Source: Maribellus maritimus (lineage in GTDB: Bacteria > Bacteroidota > Bacteroidia > Bacteroidales > Prolixibacteraceae). Taken from it: a stretch of 64,000 nucleotides of DNA. Positions 46,940 to 55,099 of this stretch are shown here, piece after piece; positions within the stretch are counted from its first letter, which is position 1, and each line of letters opens with the position of its first letter. The position numbers were made by a program, and so were the translations under genes. The notes below the pieces were generated by a model, which saw only the letters and a program-made list of their open reading frames with translations, was not told the origin of the DNA and made no database searches. The stretch spans positions 118,543 to 182,542 of the forward strand of contig NZ_JAIKLE010000010.1 in assembly GCF_022267315.1 (NCBI RefSeq), given 5' to 3'.

Positions 46940-47626
46940 ATGAACGAGTATTTAATTTATTCACTGGGCTTTTTAGCTCAAATTCTGTTTTTTGTAAGAA
47001 CCATTGCCCAATGGTTTAAATCGGAACAGGAAGGCGAAGTATATTCACCAATTGTATACTGGCAAATTAGTCTGGTTGGTTCCATCCTGATGCTCACTTA
47101 TGGGATACTGCGCAATGATTTTGCAATTGTAATTGGGCAATTTCTGGTTTACTCCATTTACATACGCAACCTCCAGTTAAAAAAAGCGTGGAGGCGAATG
47201 CCTTTAATTTCAAGGATATTCGCGGTAGCAATACCTTTGATTTATCTGGCATGGCTGATTTTTTCAGGTAATTTTAATGCCATTTTTAAAAATGAAAATG
47301 TTTCGGTATTTTGGATGATTTGGGGAACTACGGCTCAACTTATTTTTATATCACGCTTTTTCTACCAATGGATATATTCAGAAAAGGAAAAGGAGTCTTT
47401 ACTGCCGCTTGGTTTTTGGCTTATCAGTACCACCGGTTCATTAATGATTTTTACATACTCAGTTTATCGTTTGGATCCGGTACTTTTTGCTGCTCATAGT
47501 CTGGGGCTTTTTATTTATTTCAGAAATATTCTGTTACATTTTGGAAAGGGAAGCTTGTTTTCCAAACTAAACAAAATTCCGTTTTTAAATAAATTTATCA
47601 CCAGGGTGTCCGATAAAATAAAATAA
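46940..47626 (+). CDS. membrane protein with two LAB_N (lipid A biosynthesis N-terminal) domains
   Basis: A 228-residue polytopic protein built from two copies of one motif. SLGFLAQILFFVRTIAQWFKSE (read as GFLAQILFFVRTIAQWF) in the first half is echoed by GTTAQLIFISRFFYQWIYSE in the second, and VYWQISLVGSILMLTYGILR is echoed by GFWLISTTGSLMIFTYSVYR. The repeated motif is the LAB_N domain found at the N-terminus of some lipid-A-disaccharide synthases and in stand-alone membrane proteins. No glycosyltransferase is fused or adjacent. About six transmembrane helices. The role is unknown; a link to lipid A or isoprenoid-linked sugar is only a name-level inference. It follows rnc by 58 nt. Confidence 0.85.
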   Translation: MNEYLIYSLGFLAQILFFVRTIAQWFKSEQEGEVYSPIVYWQISLVGSILMLTYGILRNDFAIVIGQFLVYSIYIRNLQLKKAWRRMPLISRIFAVAIPLIYLAWLIFSGNFNAIFKNENVSVFWMIWGTTAQLIFISRFFYQWIYSEKEKESLLPLGFWLISTTGSLMIFTYSVYRLDPVLFAAHSLGLFIYFRNILLHFGKGSLFSKLNKIPFLNKFITRVSDKIK

Positions 47627-47656
47627 AGGCCAATCCATATTTATTGGATTAACCTT
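47626..47656. terminator. bidirectional hairpin between convergent genes
   Basis: Arms 47626-47637 (AAGGCCAATCCA) and 47645-47656 pair over 12 bp with two mismatches around a 7-nt loop, starting at the stop of the LAB_N gene and ending 4 nt before the convergent serine hydrolase stop. It is probably a shared terminator. Confidence 0.6.
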
Positions 47657-47660
47657 AAAT

Positions 47661-48677
47661 TCATTGCCATTTTTTGTATAAAACACCATCTACTTCATTT
47701 AACAGATCAATCAACTCAGGCCTGATTTGATTGGAAAGAATAACAAAAAAATATCCCTCAGTATTATCATATTGGTTGTATGCTCCAAACGAAGCAAGAT
47801 TACCTGTGTGTGACACAACATCATTATTCTCTTCACTAATATCCCACCCTAATCCGTAATATTTATCACACCCGTTTTCAAGCTTTGTTGGAGCAAACAT
47901 TAAATTTTTACTTTCCCGGGTAAGTATCTTATTTTCAAAAAGTGCCTTGTCCCATGCATAAAGATCATTCACAGTAGAAATTATTCCACCATCTCCTGTG
48001 GACATCAAATAATCACTTTTATTCCAATCTTCATCATAACCAATTGCCCGATCATAATTCTTCCCATCATAAACAAAAGTCTTTTTCATTCCCACGGGTT
48101 TGAAAATATTTTTTCTCAAAAACTCACCATAGCTCACCCCTGAAACCTTCTCAATTATTTTTCCGAGTAAAAAATATCCTGAATTACAATATGAATGCTT
48201 TGTATTGGGTTGAAAAAGCAAAGCATCTGTCAAATTCAAAAACTCCCAAATTAATTTCTCATCATTTTCGATATTATTCTGCCAGTAGTCCGGAATTCCC
48301 GAAGTATGATTCATCAAATTCCTGATTTGAATATTTTTCATAGATTCCGGCACTTCTAAATACTTTCCAATAAAGTCATCAATTGATAATTTTTTATTTT
48401 GCTGAAGTATTAAAATGCCTACAGAGGTAAATTGTTTTGTTAATGATGCAACCGGGAAAAGTGTAGAAAGTCTGTTTGTCTCTCTTGTTTCGATATTTTT
48501 ATATCCGAAAGAACCTCTATACAGGATCTTATTTTTTTTCGCAACTAAGATTGATCCATTCAGCAGAGAATCAGAAGTATATTTATCGACAACAGAAGCC
48601 AGTTTTTTTTCAAGCACCTGTCCGGAAACGCAAAAAACCGAAACAACTACCACAATTATTGATAGCAATATTTTCAT
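47661..48677 (-). CDS. serine hydrolase of the beta-lactamase/PBP family
   Basis: A 338-residue exported protein (signal ILLSIIVVVVSVFCVSGQ). All three active-site elements of the class C/DD-peptidase-like family are present: SxxK in VASLTKQFTS, Y-x-N in HSYCNSGYFLLG and H-T-G in VVSHTGNLASFG. Homologues include D-aminopeptidases, esterases and DD-carboxypeptidases, so the substrate is open. It ends 34 nt after the LAB_N gene and starts 22 nt from the ExbB-like gene on the same strand. Confidence 0.87.
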   Translation of the reverse strand: MKILLSIIVVVVSVFCVSGQVLEKKLASVVDKYTSDSLLNGSILVAKKNKILYRGSFGYKNIETRETNRLSTLFPVASLTKQFTSVGILILQQNKKLSIDDFIGKYLEVPESMKNIQIRNLMNHTSGIPDYWQNNIENDEKLIWEFLNLTDALLFQPNTKHSYCNSGYFLLGKIIEKVSGVSYGEFLRKNIFKPVGMKKTFVYDGKNYDRAIGYDEDWNKSDYLMSTGDGGIISTVNDLYAWDKALFENKILTRESKNLMFAPTKLENGCDKYYGLGWDISEENNDVVSHTGNLASFGAYNQYDNTEGYFFVILSNQIRPELIDLLNEVDGVLYKKWQ

Positions 48678-48699
48678 TCTGTCGTTATTTGAGTTTTAA

Positions 48700-49071
48700 T
48701 TAAATTGATTTTCCTTTGACAATCTCTTTAAGAACGTAGTGAAAAATCAACGAAAAGATTAAAACTACAAATCCCCAAATAGGCGCATAAAAACTTACCA
48801 TTGCACCTTCCATGACAATTTGAGGGGAAATATCAGCGGCTTCGCGAATGGCTTTCAATGCTTCAACGATTCCAACAATTTGTGATAAAATACCTGAAGC
48901 TGCAGCCAATGCACCTGCCATTAATACAAGATCGAGCAACTTAAAATTGTATTCCTTTTTTGTTGCCATCTGAACAATTTTCCATACAGTTACTCCAACT
49001 GCAATTAAAGCCATTAATGAAATAAAATTCATAAATGGTCCTCCGTTGCGAAACATTTCTGACAAATTCAT
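48700..49071 (-). CDS. stand-alone small MotA/TolQ/ExbB-like membrane protein
   Basis: A 123-residue protein with three hydrophobic helices (about 14-32, 45-72 and 86-112). The block GILSQIVGIVEALKAIREAADISPQIVMEGAMVSFYAPIWGF resembles the MotA/TolQ/ExbB core, where the corresponding G-x-x-GTVxG and A-I-x-A-D-ISP elements line the proton channel (the ISP in the middle is typical). It is far shorter than ordinary ExbB (about 220 residues or more) and has no ExbD neighbour. It may be a reduced channel subunit or a diverged regulatory relative. A promoter for it is unclear. Confidence 0.72.
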   Translation of the reverse strand: MNLSEMFRNGGPFMNFISLMALIAVGVTVWKIVQMATKKEYNFKLLDLVLMAGALAAASGILSQIVGIVEALKAIREAADISPQIVMEGAMVSFYAPIWGFVVLIFSLIFHYVLKEIVKGKSI

Positions 49072-49295
49072 TTTTTTCAGTTTTAAAAATTATACCTGAA
49101 AATTACATCCTGTTTTTCGTTTGGAGCTGCTTTAATCGTTCAACTGCAAAAAACGATAACCGAAATACAATTCCTCTTTAAATCTACCAAACATTTATCT
49201 ATTTTGTTGTTCAGCATAAAACCTATGTAATCCACCGACAAAATTTCAAAATTTCAAAAATCATTTCTACTTTCATTCCTTTATGTAACAACAAA

Positions 49296-50381
49296 ATGAA
49301 ATTCCATTTTCATCAAATAAAAAATATTTTGCATAAATCAATAATAACAAGAATTGCACTTCATGTAATTTTTTGGGTATCTGTAGGCTCTTTTTACTTC
49401 ATAACGTTTAACAACAACAGCGAGATCAGGGCCGTTTCTTATATTCTTTCTGTTGGATTGTTGCCAGTTGCATTTTTTGAAGCTTACTTTTTTAATTATA
49501 TCCTGATTCCTAAATTTCTGGAAAAAAAACGGTATGGAAGATTCTTCTTTTTCAGCTTTTATACTGTTTTAACCTCTACATGGCTATCATTTTTGATAGT
49601 GATGTTCACCTTAATTTTTATTTTAGAAAGAGATGCCTCGCTGGATCCAGCTGTTTTACATCCCGAATTACAGGTAGTCTCACTAAACTTTATTGTTTTT
49701 CTTGCTATTTCAATAAAACAAGTCAAAAGGGCATTTTATATGCAAATTGAAAAGAGTGAAATAGAAAAAAATATTCTGACAAGTGAACTAAAACTGAAGG
49801 AGGCAGAATTGAAATTACTAAAAGCACAGGTTCATCCTCATTTTTTGTTTAATACTTTGAATAATTTGTACGGCCTTACTTTGGAGAAATCGGACGACGC
49901 ACCAAAACTTGTTTTGCAACTTTCAGAAATTCTGGATTACATCCTTTACCGGTGCGACGACAAAAAAGTACCTCTTTCAGATGAATTAAATAACTTAAAG
50001 AACTATATAGAAATAGAAAAAATCCGGTATTCGAAAAAACTGGAGTTAAAAACTGAATTCCCTCAAAACAATAATTCTCTGAAAATCGCACCGCTTATTC
50101 TTCTCCCTTTTGTTGAAAATGCATTTAAACACGGTGTAAGTAATTTCCCCGGGGTTGGTTTTGTAAAAATCGACATTAACATCGTCAGTAAAAATCTGAT
50201 TTTCAACATCAAAAATTCAAGAAATCATTTAATAAAGAAGGAGATTGATTCTAAAAAAGGTATTGGCCTTGTAAATGTAAAGAAACGGCTTGACTTACTC
50301 TATCCTGAAAAATATATTCTTAGTATTGACGAGCAAGCAGAAACATTTTCTGTAAATTTAACATTGGAACTGGAGGTTTAG
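49296..50381 (+). CDS. LytS-type sensor histidine kinase
   Basis: A 361-residue membrane kinase of the His_kinase/LytS group. Four hydrophobic segments lie in the first 150 residues (about 18-36, 48-68, 84-108, 118-138), then a coiled-coil linker (KSEIEKNILTSELKLKEAEL) and the characteristic H box KAQVHPHFLFNTLNNLYGL. HATPase elements follow: PFVENAFKHGVS (N box) and KKGIGLVNVKKRLDLLYP (G box). It probably phosphorylates the LytTR regulator encoded 3 nt downstream. Its signal is unknown. Confidence 0.93.
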   Translation: MKFHFHQIKNILHKSIITRIALHVIFWVSVGSFYFITFNNNSEIRAVSYILSVGLLPVAFFEAYFFNYILIPKFLEKKRYGRFFFFSFYTVLTSTWLSFLIVMFTLIFILERDASLDPAVLHPELQVVSLNFIVFLAISIKQVKRAFYMQIEKSEIEKNILTSELKLKEAELKLLKAQVHPHFLFNTLNNLYGLTLEKSDDAPKLVLQLSEILDYILYRCDDKKVPLSDELNNLKNYIEIEKIRYSKKLELKTEFPQNNNSLKIAPLILLPFVENAFKHGVSNFPGVGFVKIDINIVSKNLIFNIKNSRNHLIKKEIDSKKGIGLVNVKKRLDLLYPEKYILSIDEQAETFSVNLTLELEV

Positions 50382-50384
50382 CTC

Positions 50385-51101
50385 ATGTATAATTGCCTGA
50401 TTATTGACGACGAACCCATTGCAATCAGGGTTATTAAAAACCATCTTTCGGCTTTTACTGATTTTTTGGTTGTTGCAGAATGTAACAACGCACTGGAGGC
50501 GATGTCTGTGCTTTCAAAGGAAAAAATTGATTTGCTGTTCTGTGATATTCAAATGCCGCAAATCACAGGAGTCGACTTTGTTCGGTCACTGGCTCATCCT
50601 CCCAAAGTAATTTTTACAACAGCTTACCGCGATTATGCCATCGAAGCATTTGAATTAAATGTAATAGACTATCTGCTAAAGCCCATCTCCTTTGAAAGAT
50701 TTGCAAAAGCCATTAACAATTTTTTTGAACTCGAATCTTTGCAAAACGGAAAAACTTCAGAAAAAAAAGAAAACTTAAACGACAACCGTAATTTTATTTT
50801 CCTGAAAGCGGATAAAAAACATTACAAAGTTGATTTATGTGATATTTTATACTTTGAAAGCCTGGGCGATTACGTTATGGCCTATACAATCAACAATAAA
50901 ATTGTAACAAAAGAAAGAATCAGTTTTATGGCTGAAACGCTACCTGAAAGTCAGTTTATCCAAATCCACCGAAGTTATATTGTATCCATTCATAAGATAG
51001 AATCACTTGGCCCTGGTTTTGTCGAAATCAACAAAAAAAAGTTACCGGTAGGAAGAAGTTACAGACCTTTACTTTCCAGATTACTTGATAACAATAACTA
51101 A
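50385..51101 (+). CDS. LytTR-family response regulator
   Basis: A 238-residue response regulator partnered with the preceding kinase. The receiver carries IIDDEPIAIRV (acidic pair), phosphoacceptor aspartate in LLFCDIQMPQITG and the lysine in DYLLKPISFERFAKA. The C-terminal LytTR DNA-binding domain is recognised from FIFLKADKKHYKVDLCDILYFESLGDYV (in parts), SFMAETLPESQFIQIHRSYIVSI and KLPVGRSYRPLL. LytTR regulators often control carbohydrate or envelope genes in Bacteroidota. No target was located. Confidence 0.95.
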   Translation: MYNCLIIDDEPIAIRVIKNHLSAFTDFLVVAECNNALEAMSVLSKEKIDLLFCDIQMPQITGVDFVRSLAHPPKVIFTTAYRDYAIEAFELNVIDYLLKPISFERFAKAINNFFELESLQNGKTSEKKENLNDNRNFIFLKADKKHYKVDLCDILYFESLGDYVMAYTINNKIVTKERISFMAETLPESQFIQIHRSYIVSIHKIESLGPGFVEINKKKLPVGRSYRPLLSRLLDNNN

Positions 51102-51132
51102 TAGTTTTGTTAAATTTGCAGTTTTGCAAATT

Positions 51133-52011
51133 ATGGAACTAAAAGATAAATATATTCGTCGTGAAGGATGGCTTTCCATTTTCGGAAATATTTTTCTTTT
51201 CGGGCTAAAATATTGGGCAGGCCTGGCAACCGGATCGCTGGCGTTAATTGCCGATGCCTGGCATACTTTGTCTGATTCTGTCTCATCGGTTATCGTGTTA
51301 ATCGGAGGAAAAATTTCAAGAAAACCCGCAGATGACGATCATCCTTTTGGGCATGGACGCGCCGAACACATTTCAGCCATTATTATTGGTGTTTTGCTGG
51401 CCATTGTAGCTTTTGATTTTGCCGTTGGCGCTATTGAAAAGTTTGGATCAAAAGAAAAAACAACATTTGGAACCATTGCCTGGATTGCAACAATAATCTC
51501 AATAATTGTAAAAGAAGGTATGTCGCAATATGCTTTCCGGGGAGCAAAAAAAACCGGTTCTTCAATTCTCAAAGCCGATGGCTGGCATCATCGGACGGAT
51601 GCACTTTCGTCGGTGGTCATTTTAATTGGTATTGCCGTTGGAAACTATTTCTGGTGGACCGATGCAGTTTTGAGTTTTATTGTAGCCTTGATGATTGGCT
51701 GGGCAAGCTACGAGATTTTATCAAAAGACATCAAATCTTTATTGGGCGAAAGTCCTTCGGATGAGCATTTAATCGCTATTCGAGAAATTGCCCAAAAAGC
51801 GTGCAGGCAACCGATACATCTTCACCACATACATTTACACAATTACGGGAACCACACAGAATTAAGCTGCCATATAAAACTCCCTCCGGAAATGCCGTTA
51901 AATGAAGCACATGATATTTGCACTAAAATTGAAGTCGCTTTAAAAAACAAATTTGGATATATGTCAACCATCCACCCGGAACCCATCACGTGGGAAAACC
52001 CGGTTATATAG
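51133..52011 (+). CDS. cation diffusion facilitator (zinc/cobalt/iron efflux) transporter
   Basis: ATG at 51133 gives 292 residues (the frame back to 51085 overlaps the regulator's end and adds a lead of 16 residues without counterpart). Four or more transmembrane helices are present, including LIADAWHTLSDSVSSVIVLIGG with the metal site HxxxD, DDHPFGHGRAEHISAI, ADGWHHRTDALSSVVILIGI (second HxxxD) and a C-terminal histidine-rich cytosolic domain (HLHHIHLHNYGNHTELSCHI). The transport of zinc, iron or similar divalent cations by proton antiport is inferred from the family; the metal is not determined. Confidence 0.92.
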   Translation: MELKDKYIRREGWLSIFGNIFLFGLKYWAGLATGSLALIADAWHTLSDSVSSVIVLIGGKISRKPADDDHPFGHGRAEHISAIIIGVLLAIVAFDFAVGAIEKFGSKEKTTFGTIAWIATIISIIVKEGMSQYAFRGAKKTGSSILKADGWHHRTDALSSVVILIGIAVGNYFWWTDAVLSFIVALMIGWASYEILSKDIKSLLGESPSDEHLIAIREIAQKACRQPIHLHHIHLHNYGNHTELSCHIKLPPEMPLNEAHDICTKIEVALKNKFGYMSTIHPEPITWENPVI

Positions 52012-52017
52012 AAAAAA

Positions 52018-52716
52018 TTAAGGTAATTCTACAATTTTTAAATTTCTGAAATGGATTTCAGCTCCCTCCGATTCCAGGCAGATAAAACCATTTCTTTTTG
52101 ACGATTGACTTATTCCGTTGACAAATTTTCCATTTACCGAAAGTTTTATCGTTCCATCCACACAAACCACATCATAAGTATTCCTCTCTCCTTTCCCCTT
52201 GCAACGATTTTCAACCGATTTACTCCTTTTCCCCCGTGGATTGTCAGGAACCACTTCCACACCTCCTACGCCAAATAATTCTCCATGGACATATGCAACC
52301 GGTGGTTTTTCTCCGTTTCTTGTGTTGAGGTTAACCCAATCAAGTTCCAGCATTTGTACTTCAACACCGTTGGGTAAACGATTATCTCCTGGCACAGCAT
52401 CGCTCCATACAAAGGTTCCCGAATTCCCTCCTGCCTCCATGTGTTTCCATTCAATATGCATGATAAAATTCCTGTACTTTTTTTCACTGCGGACAACGCC
52501 AATGGGGTGTCCTGTACAAATCAGCTCGTCTCCTTTTACTTTCCATGTATTGTTTTCGGTATTTACCTGAAACCATTTCAAAGTCTCTCCTTTTATCTTT
52601 TTATCAATTTGAACATTTTCCAATGCCACTTCATTGCCAAATTGAAAAAGAGGTGTCTGAGCAAATCCGTTTACCGCCAGCAGGAGGCAAAAAATAAAAG
52701 CAACTATCTCTTTCAT
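52018..52716 (-). CDS. DUF1080 (3-keto-disaccharide hydrolase-like) secreted protein
   Basis: A 232-residue exported protein (signal [18 protein letters not shown]) with the concanavalin-like jelly-roll fold of the DUF1080 family. Recognisable features are [50 protein letters not shown] and [12 protein letters not shown] (each part under the limit). Some DUF1080 members hydrolyse 3-keto-glycosides, which supports pairing with the adjacent Gfo/Idh/MocA oxidoreductase. The gene ends 6 nt after the CDF gene's stop (convergent) and is downstream of the oxidoreductase by 27 nt. Confidence 0.85.
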   Translation of the reverse strand: MKEIVAFIFCLLLAVNGFAQTPLFQFGNEVALENVQIDKKIKGETLKWFQVNTENNTWKVKGDELICTGHPIGVVRSEKKYRNFIMHIEWKHMEAGGNSGTFVWSDAVPGDNRLPNGVEVQMLELDWVNLNTRNGEKPPVAYVHGELFGVGGVEVVPDNPRGKRSKSVENRCKGKGERNTYDVVCVDGTIKLSVNGKFVNGISQSSKRNGFICLESEGAEIHFRNLKIVELP

Positions 52717-52743
52717 TTTAATAAATTTTGAACTGGTTTCTTT

Positions 52744-54093
52744 TTATCCATTAGCAGCTTTATTCTCGACACCAACTACCGGGATTTTCTCTTCAACTCC
52801 CGGAACCGGGCCAAATGCATAGGTTTTCGGACCAAGATATAAATCGGAATTCATAATTTCCTCCCAGCTAACATCTTTCCCTGTATACGCCGAGATTCTC
52901 CCCATAATGGTAATCAGTGTTGAATTGACCTGAGCTTCAGCATCACTTACAGGTTTTCCCCTGCGGATAGCCGTTACCAGGTTGATGTGTTCCTGTACAT
53001 AAGGATTGGTTACTTTCCACGGCGATTCCGTATCTCCGTCTTCGGGGTGAGGATATTTCCAGAGTTCATTCCCCTTCCAATCGTACAAACTACCCGCGGC
53101 ATCGGCATATCCTTTTGTACCATTTATTTGCTGAACTTTACGGTTGGTACACCCATTTATCTGACGGGCGGCACAATGCGCCCTCATCCCATTATCATAA
53201 ACATACTCAATACTAAAAAAATCATACTGATCTCCGGTTACCCTTCGTTGTCGTCCTCCCCAGCCAATTGCTTTTACCGGTATTCTATCCAAATGCCAGT
53301 TCATTACATCTATTTCGTGAATAAATTGTTCAGTAATATGGTCGCCCGATAACCAGCAAAAATTCACCCAGTTACGCAGCATATACTCCATTTCGCTCCA
53401 GTTGGCCTGCCTGTTACGATACCAAAGTGCACCACCGTTGCGAAGTATGTTTGCCCCGACAATCTCTCCGATCTCTCCGTTTGCAACACGTCGGTGGGTT
53501 TCCATGTAATCCTTTTGTACGCGCCGTATTGTTCCACTAATAATGCTTAATCCAATAGCTTCCGCTTTTTTTGCAGATGCCAGAACCGAACGGGCTCCAA
53601 CCGGATCAACCGCAATCGGCTTTTCCATAAAAATATGTTTTCTGGCATTGACTGCAGCCTCAACATGTGCCGGTCGAAAATGCGGAGGTGTGCAAAGTAA
53701 AACGATATCAACACCCGAATCAATAACTTTTTGGTAACTGTCGAAACCTATAAAACAGTTTTCGTCAGCAATTTCAACTCCTTTTTCTGTTTTTAACGTT
53801 TCTCGGCAATTGTCAATTTTATCCTTAAAAACATCTCCCAAAGCTGTTATTTGCAAATTTGGACCGGCATCCAGAAAATTAATGGCTGCACCCGTCCCCC
53901 GGCCTCCGCAACCGATTAAGCCGGCTCTCAAAACCGCTCCATCAGGCGCCTGGTCAAGTAACTCCGGTAATTCGATTTCCTCTTTTTTTGATTTTTCGGA
54001 AGAGGTGCATGCAGCCAAAATTCCCGCTGCCCCAATCGTTCCCAATGTTGTTTTTGTAATAAAATTTCGTCGGTTTAGTTCCTTTGAATCCAT
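52744..54093 (-). CDS. Tat-exported Gfo/Idh/MocA-family oxidoreductase lipoprotein
   Basis: A 449-residue NAD(P)-dependent oxidoreductase. The N-terminus combines a twin-arginine motif (LNRRNFITK) with a lipobox-like GILAAC, suggesting Tat export and lipid anchoring with bound cofactor. The Rossmann part shows VLRAGLIGCGGRGTGAAINF, LGDVFKDKIDNC and LLCTPPHFRPAHVEAAV, then the catalytic EKPIAVDPVGARSV. Exported members of this family oxidise or reduce sugar hydroxyls (often position 3). With the DUF1080 gene downstream a 3-keto sugar pathway is the natural interpretation, though substrate is not shown. Confidence 0.9.
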   Translation of the reverse strand: MDSKELNRRNFITKTTLGTIGAAGILAACTSSEKSKKEEIELPELLDQAPDGAVLRAGLIGCGGRGTGAAINFLDAGPNLQITALGDVFKDKIDNCRETLKTEKGVEIADENCFIGFDSYQKVIDSGVDIVLLCTPPHFRPAHVEAAVNARKHIFMEKPIAVDPVGARSVLASAKKAEAIGLSIISGTIRRVQKDYMETHRRVANGEIGEIVGANILRNGGALWYRNRQANWSEMEYMLRNWVNFCWLSGDHITEQFIHEIDVMNWHLDRIPVKAIGWGGRQRRVTGDQYDFFSIEYVYDNGMRAHCAARQINGCTNRKVQQINGTKGYADAAGSLYDWKGNELWKYPHPEDGDTESPWKVTNPYVQEHINLVTAIRRGKPVSDAEAQVNSTLITIMGRISAYTGKDVSWEEIMNSDLYLGPKTYAFGPVPGVEEKIPVVGVENKAANG

Positions 54094-54172
54094 ATTGTAA
54101 ATGGTTTATGTGTTGAAAATAAAAAATTTAATTTACCATATTTTATCGAATAATCTCAAAACTGTTTTTAAT

Positions 54173-54184
54173 AATTTGCAAATT
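54173..54184. promoter_or_regulatory. 12-bp perfect palindrome upstream of the oxidoreductase and sigma factor
   Basis: AATTTGCAAATT is self-complementary and lies between the divergent oxidoreductase start (54093) and sigma factor start (54265). AT-rich palindromes of this size can arise by chance, so operator status is uncertain. Confidence 0.3.
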
Positions 54185-54251
54185 GTAGCCCAACAGCATG
54201 CCCCGGCACTTTGAAAATCCATCAAAATTAATTTACATTTGGAGGAATCAA

Positions 54252-54257
54252 ATGTAG
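54252..54257 (+). other. minimal start-stop frame ATGTAG behind a Shine-Dalgarno
   Basis: GGAGGA (54241-54246) lies 5 nt before ATG (54252), which is followed directly by TAG. Thus the best-placed initiation site upstream of the sigma factor gives a one-codon reading frame. The sigma factor itself must start further on, at TTG 54265. Confidence 0.5.
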
Positions 54258-54264
54258 TTCCCTA

Positions 54265-54855
54265 TTGAATCAGATAAATAATATAAATGACAGCGAGCTG
54301 TGTGAAAGGATAAAAAGGGGTGAGAAAGATGCTTACCGGAAACTCTTTGAAAAATATGCCCCAAAAATATATCATTTCTCGTTTACTTATTTAAAAAATA
54401 ACGATGACGCTGAAGAACTGGTTCAAAATGTATTTATAAAAATATGGGAAAAACGAACAACGCTGGATTCAACACAAAACCTGAAATCTTTTATTTTTAA
54501 AATTGCCGTAAATACCATCTACGACCTTATACGGCGAAAAAATATAGAACACGCCTTTGAAGATTACGCCAGACTAAATTATGAAACCAAAGAAAATAAT
54601 ACATGGCATTCGGTAATCTTTGAGGAAATGAAACAGCATCTCCACAAACTGGTAGCGCAGCTGCCCGAACAGCAGCAAAAAATTTTTCAACTAAGCAAGC
54701 TTGAAGGATTAACCAACGACGAAATAGCAAAGACATTAAACCTCTCAAAACGCACGGTCGAAAACCATTTGTACAGAGCACTCGCGTTTTTAAAAAAACA
54801 TTTTAAAAATGAGTCCTTTGTGGCCCTGCTTTTCTTTTATCTGTTTTGCGGATAA
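54265..54855 (+). CDS. ECF-type RNA polymerase sigma factor (Bacteroidota SusC/FecR group)
   Basis: A 196-residue ECF sigma factor: region 2 (GEKDAYRKLFEKYAPKIYHFSFTYLKNNDDAEELVQNVFIKIW in parts) and region 4 (LPEQQQKIFQLSKLEGLTNDEIAKTLNLSKRTVENHLYRAL in parts), without an intervening large domain. The frame has no ATG before the conserved part; TTG at 54265 is the most likely start, so initiation may be weak and is preceded by an ATGTAG mini-frame. A C-terminal hydrophobic tail (VALLFFYLFCG) is unusual for a soluble sigma factor. It is paired with the FecR-type anti-sigma factor 244 nt downstream, and should activate the SusC operon. Confidence 0.92.
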   Translation: MNQINNINDSELCERIKRGEKDAYRKLFEKYAPKIYHFSFTYLKNNDDAEELVQNVFIKIWEKRTTLDSTQNLKSFIFKIAVNTIYDLIRRKNIEHAFEDYARLNYETKENNTWHSVIFEEMKQHLHKLVAQLPEQQQKIFQLSKLEGLTNDEIAKTLNLSKRTVENHLYRALAFLKKHFKNESFVALLFFYLFCG

Positions 54856-54986
54856 ATTTCTCCCCCACGTCATTCCAAAAGAATGGTAATTATTTATTGA
54901 CCTCTGGTGAGTAAATCCGGACTTTCATTCGTATTAACAGAACAAATAATTTACTACCAAAAGTAGTTTTAGTTTAGTTAAAGTTA

Positions 54987-55018
54987 AAAAGTCGCCCTAA
55001 ATTATCCGGGCGGCTTTT
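54987..55018. terminator. terminator-like hairpin between sigma and anti-sigma genes
   Basis: AAAAGTCGCCC (54987-54997) and GGGCGGCTTTT (55008-55018) form 11 bp with one G-U wobble around a 10-nt loop and end in T residues. It is a typical intrinsic terminator lying 131 nt after the sigma stop and 81 nt before the anti-sigma start. Confidence 0.8.
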
Positions 55019-55099
55019 CAGTTCAAAATGTTCAGATAAAATTTTCAGAAATGAGTAAATTCAAAAGCTGAACCGTATTAGGTATAATTAAGAAAAAAA

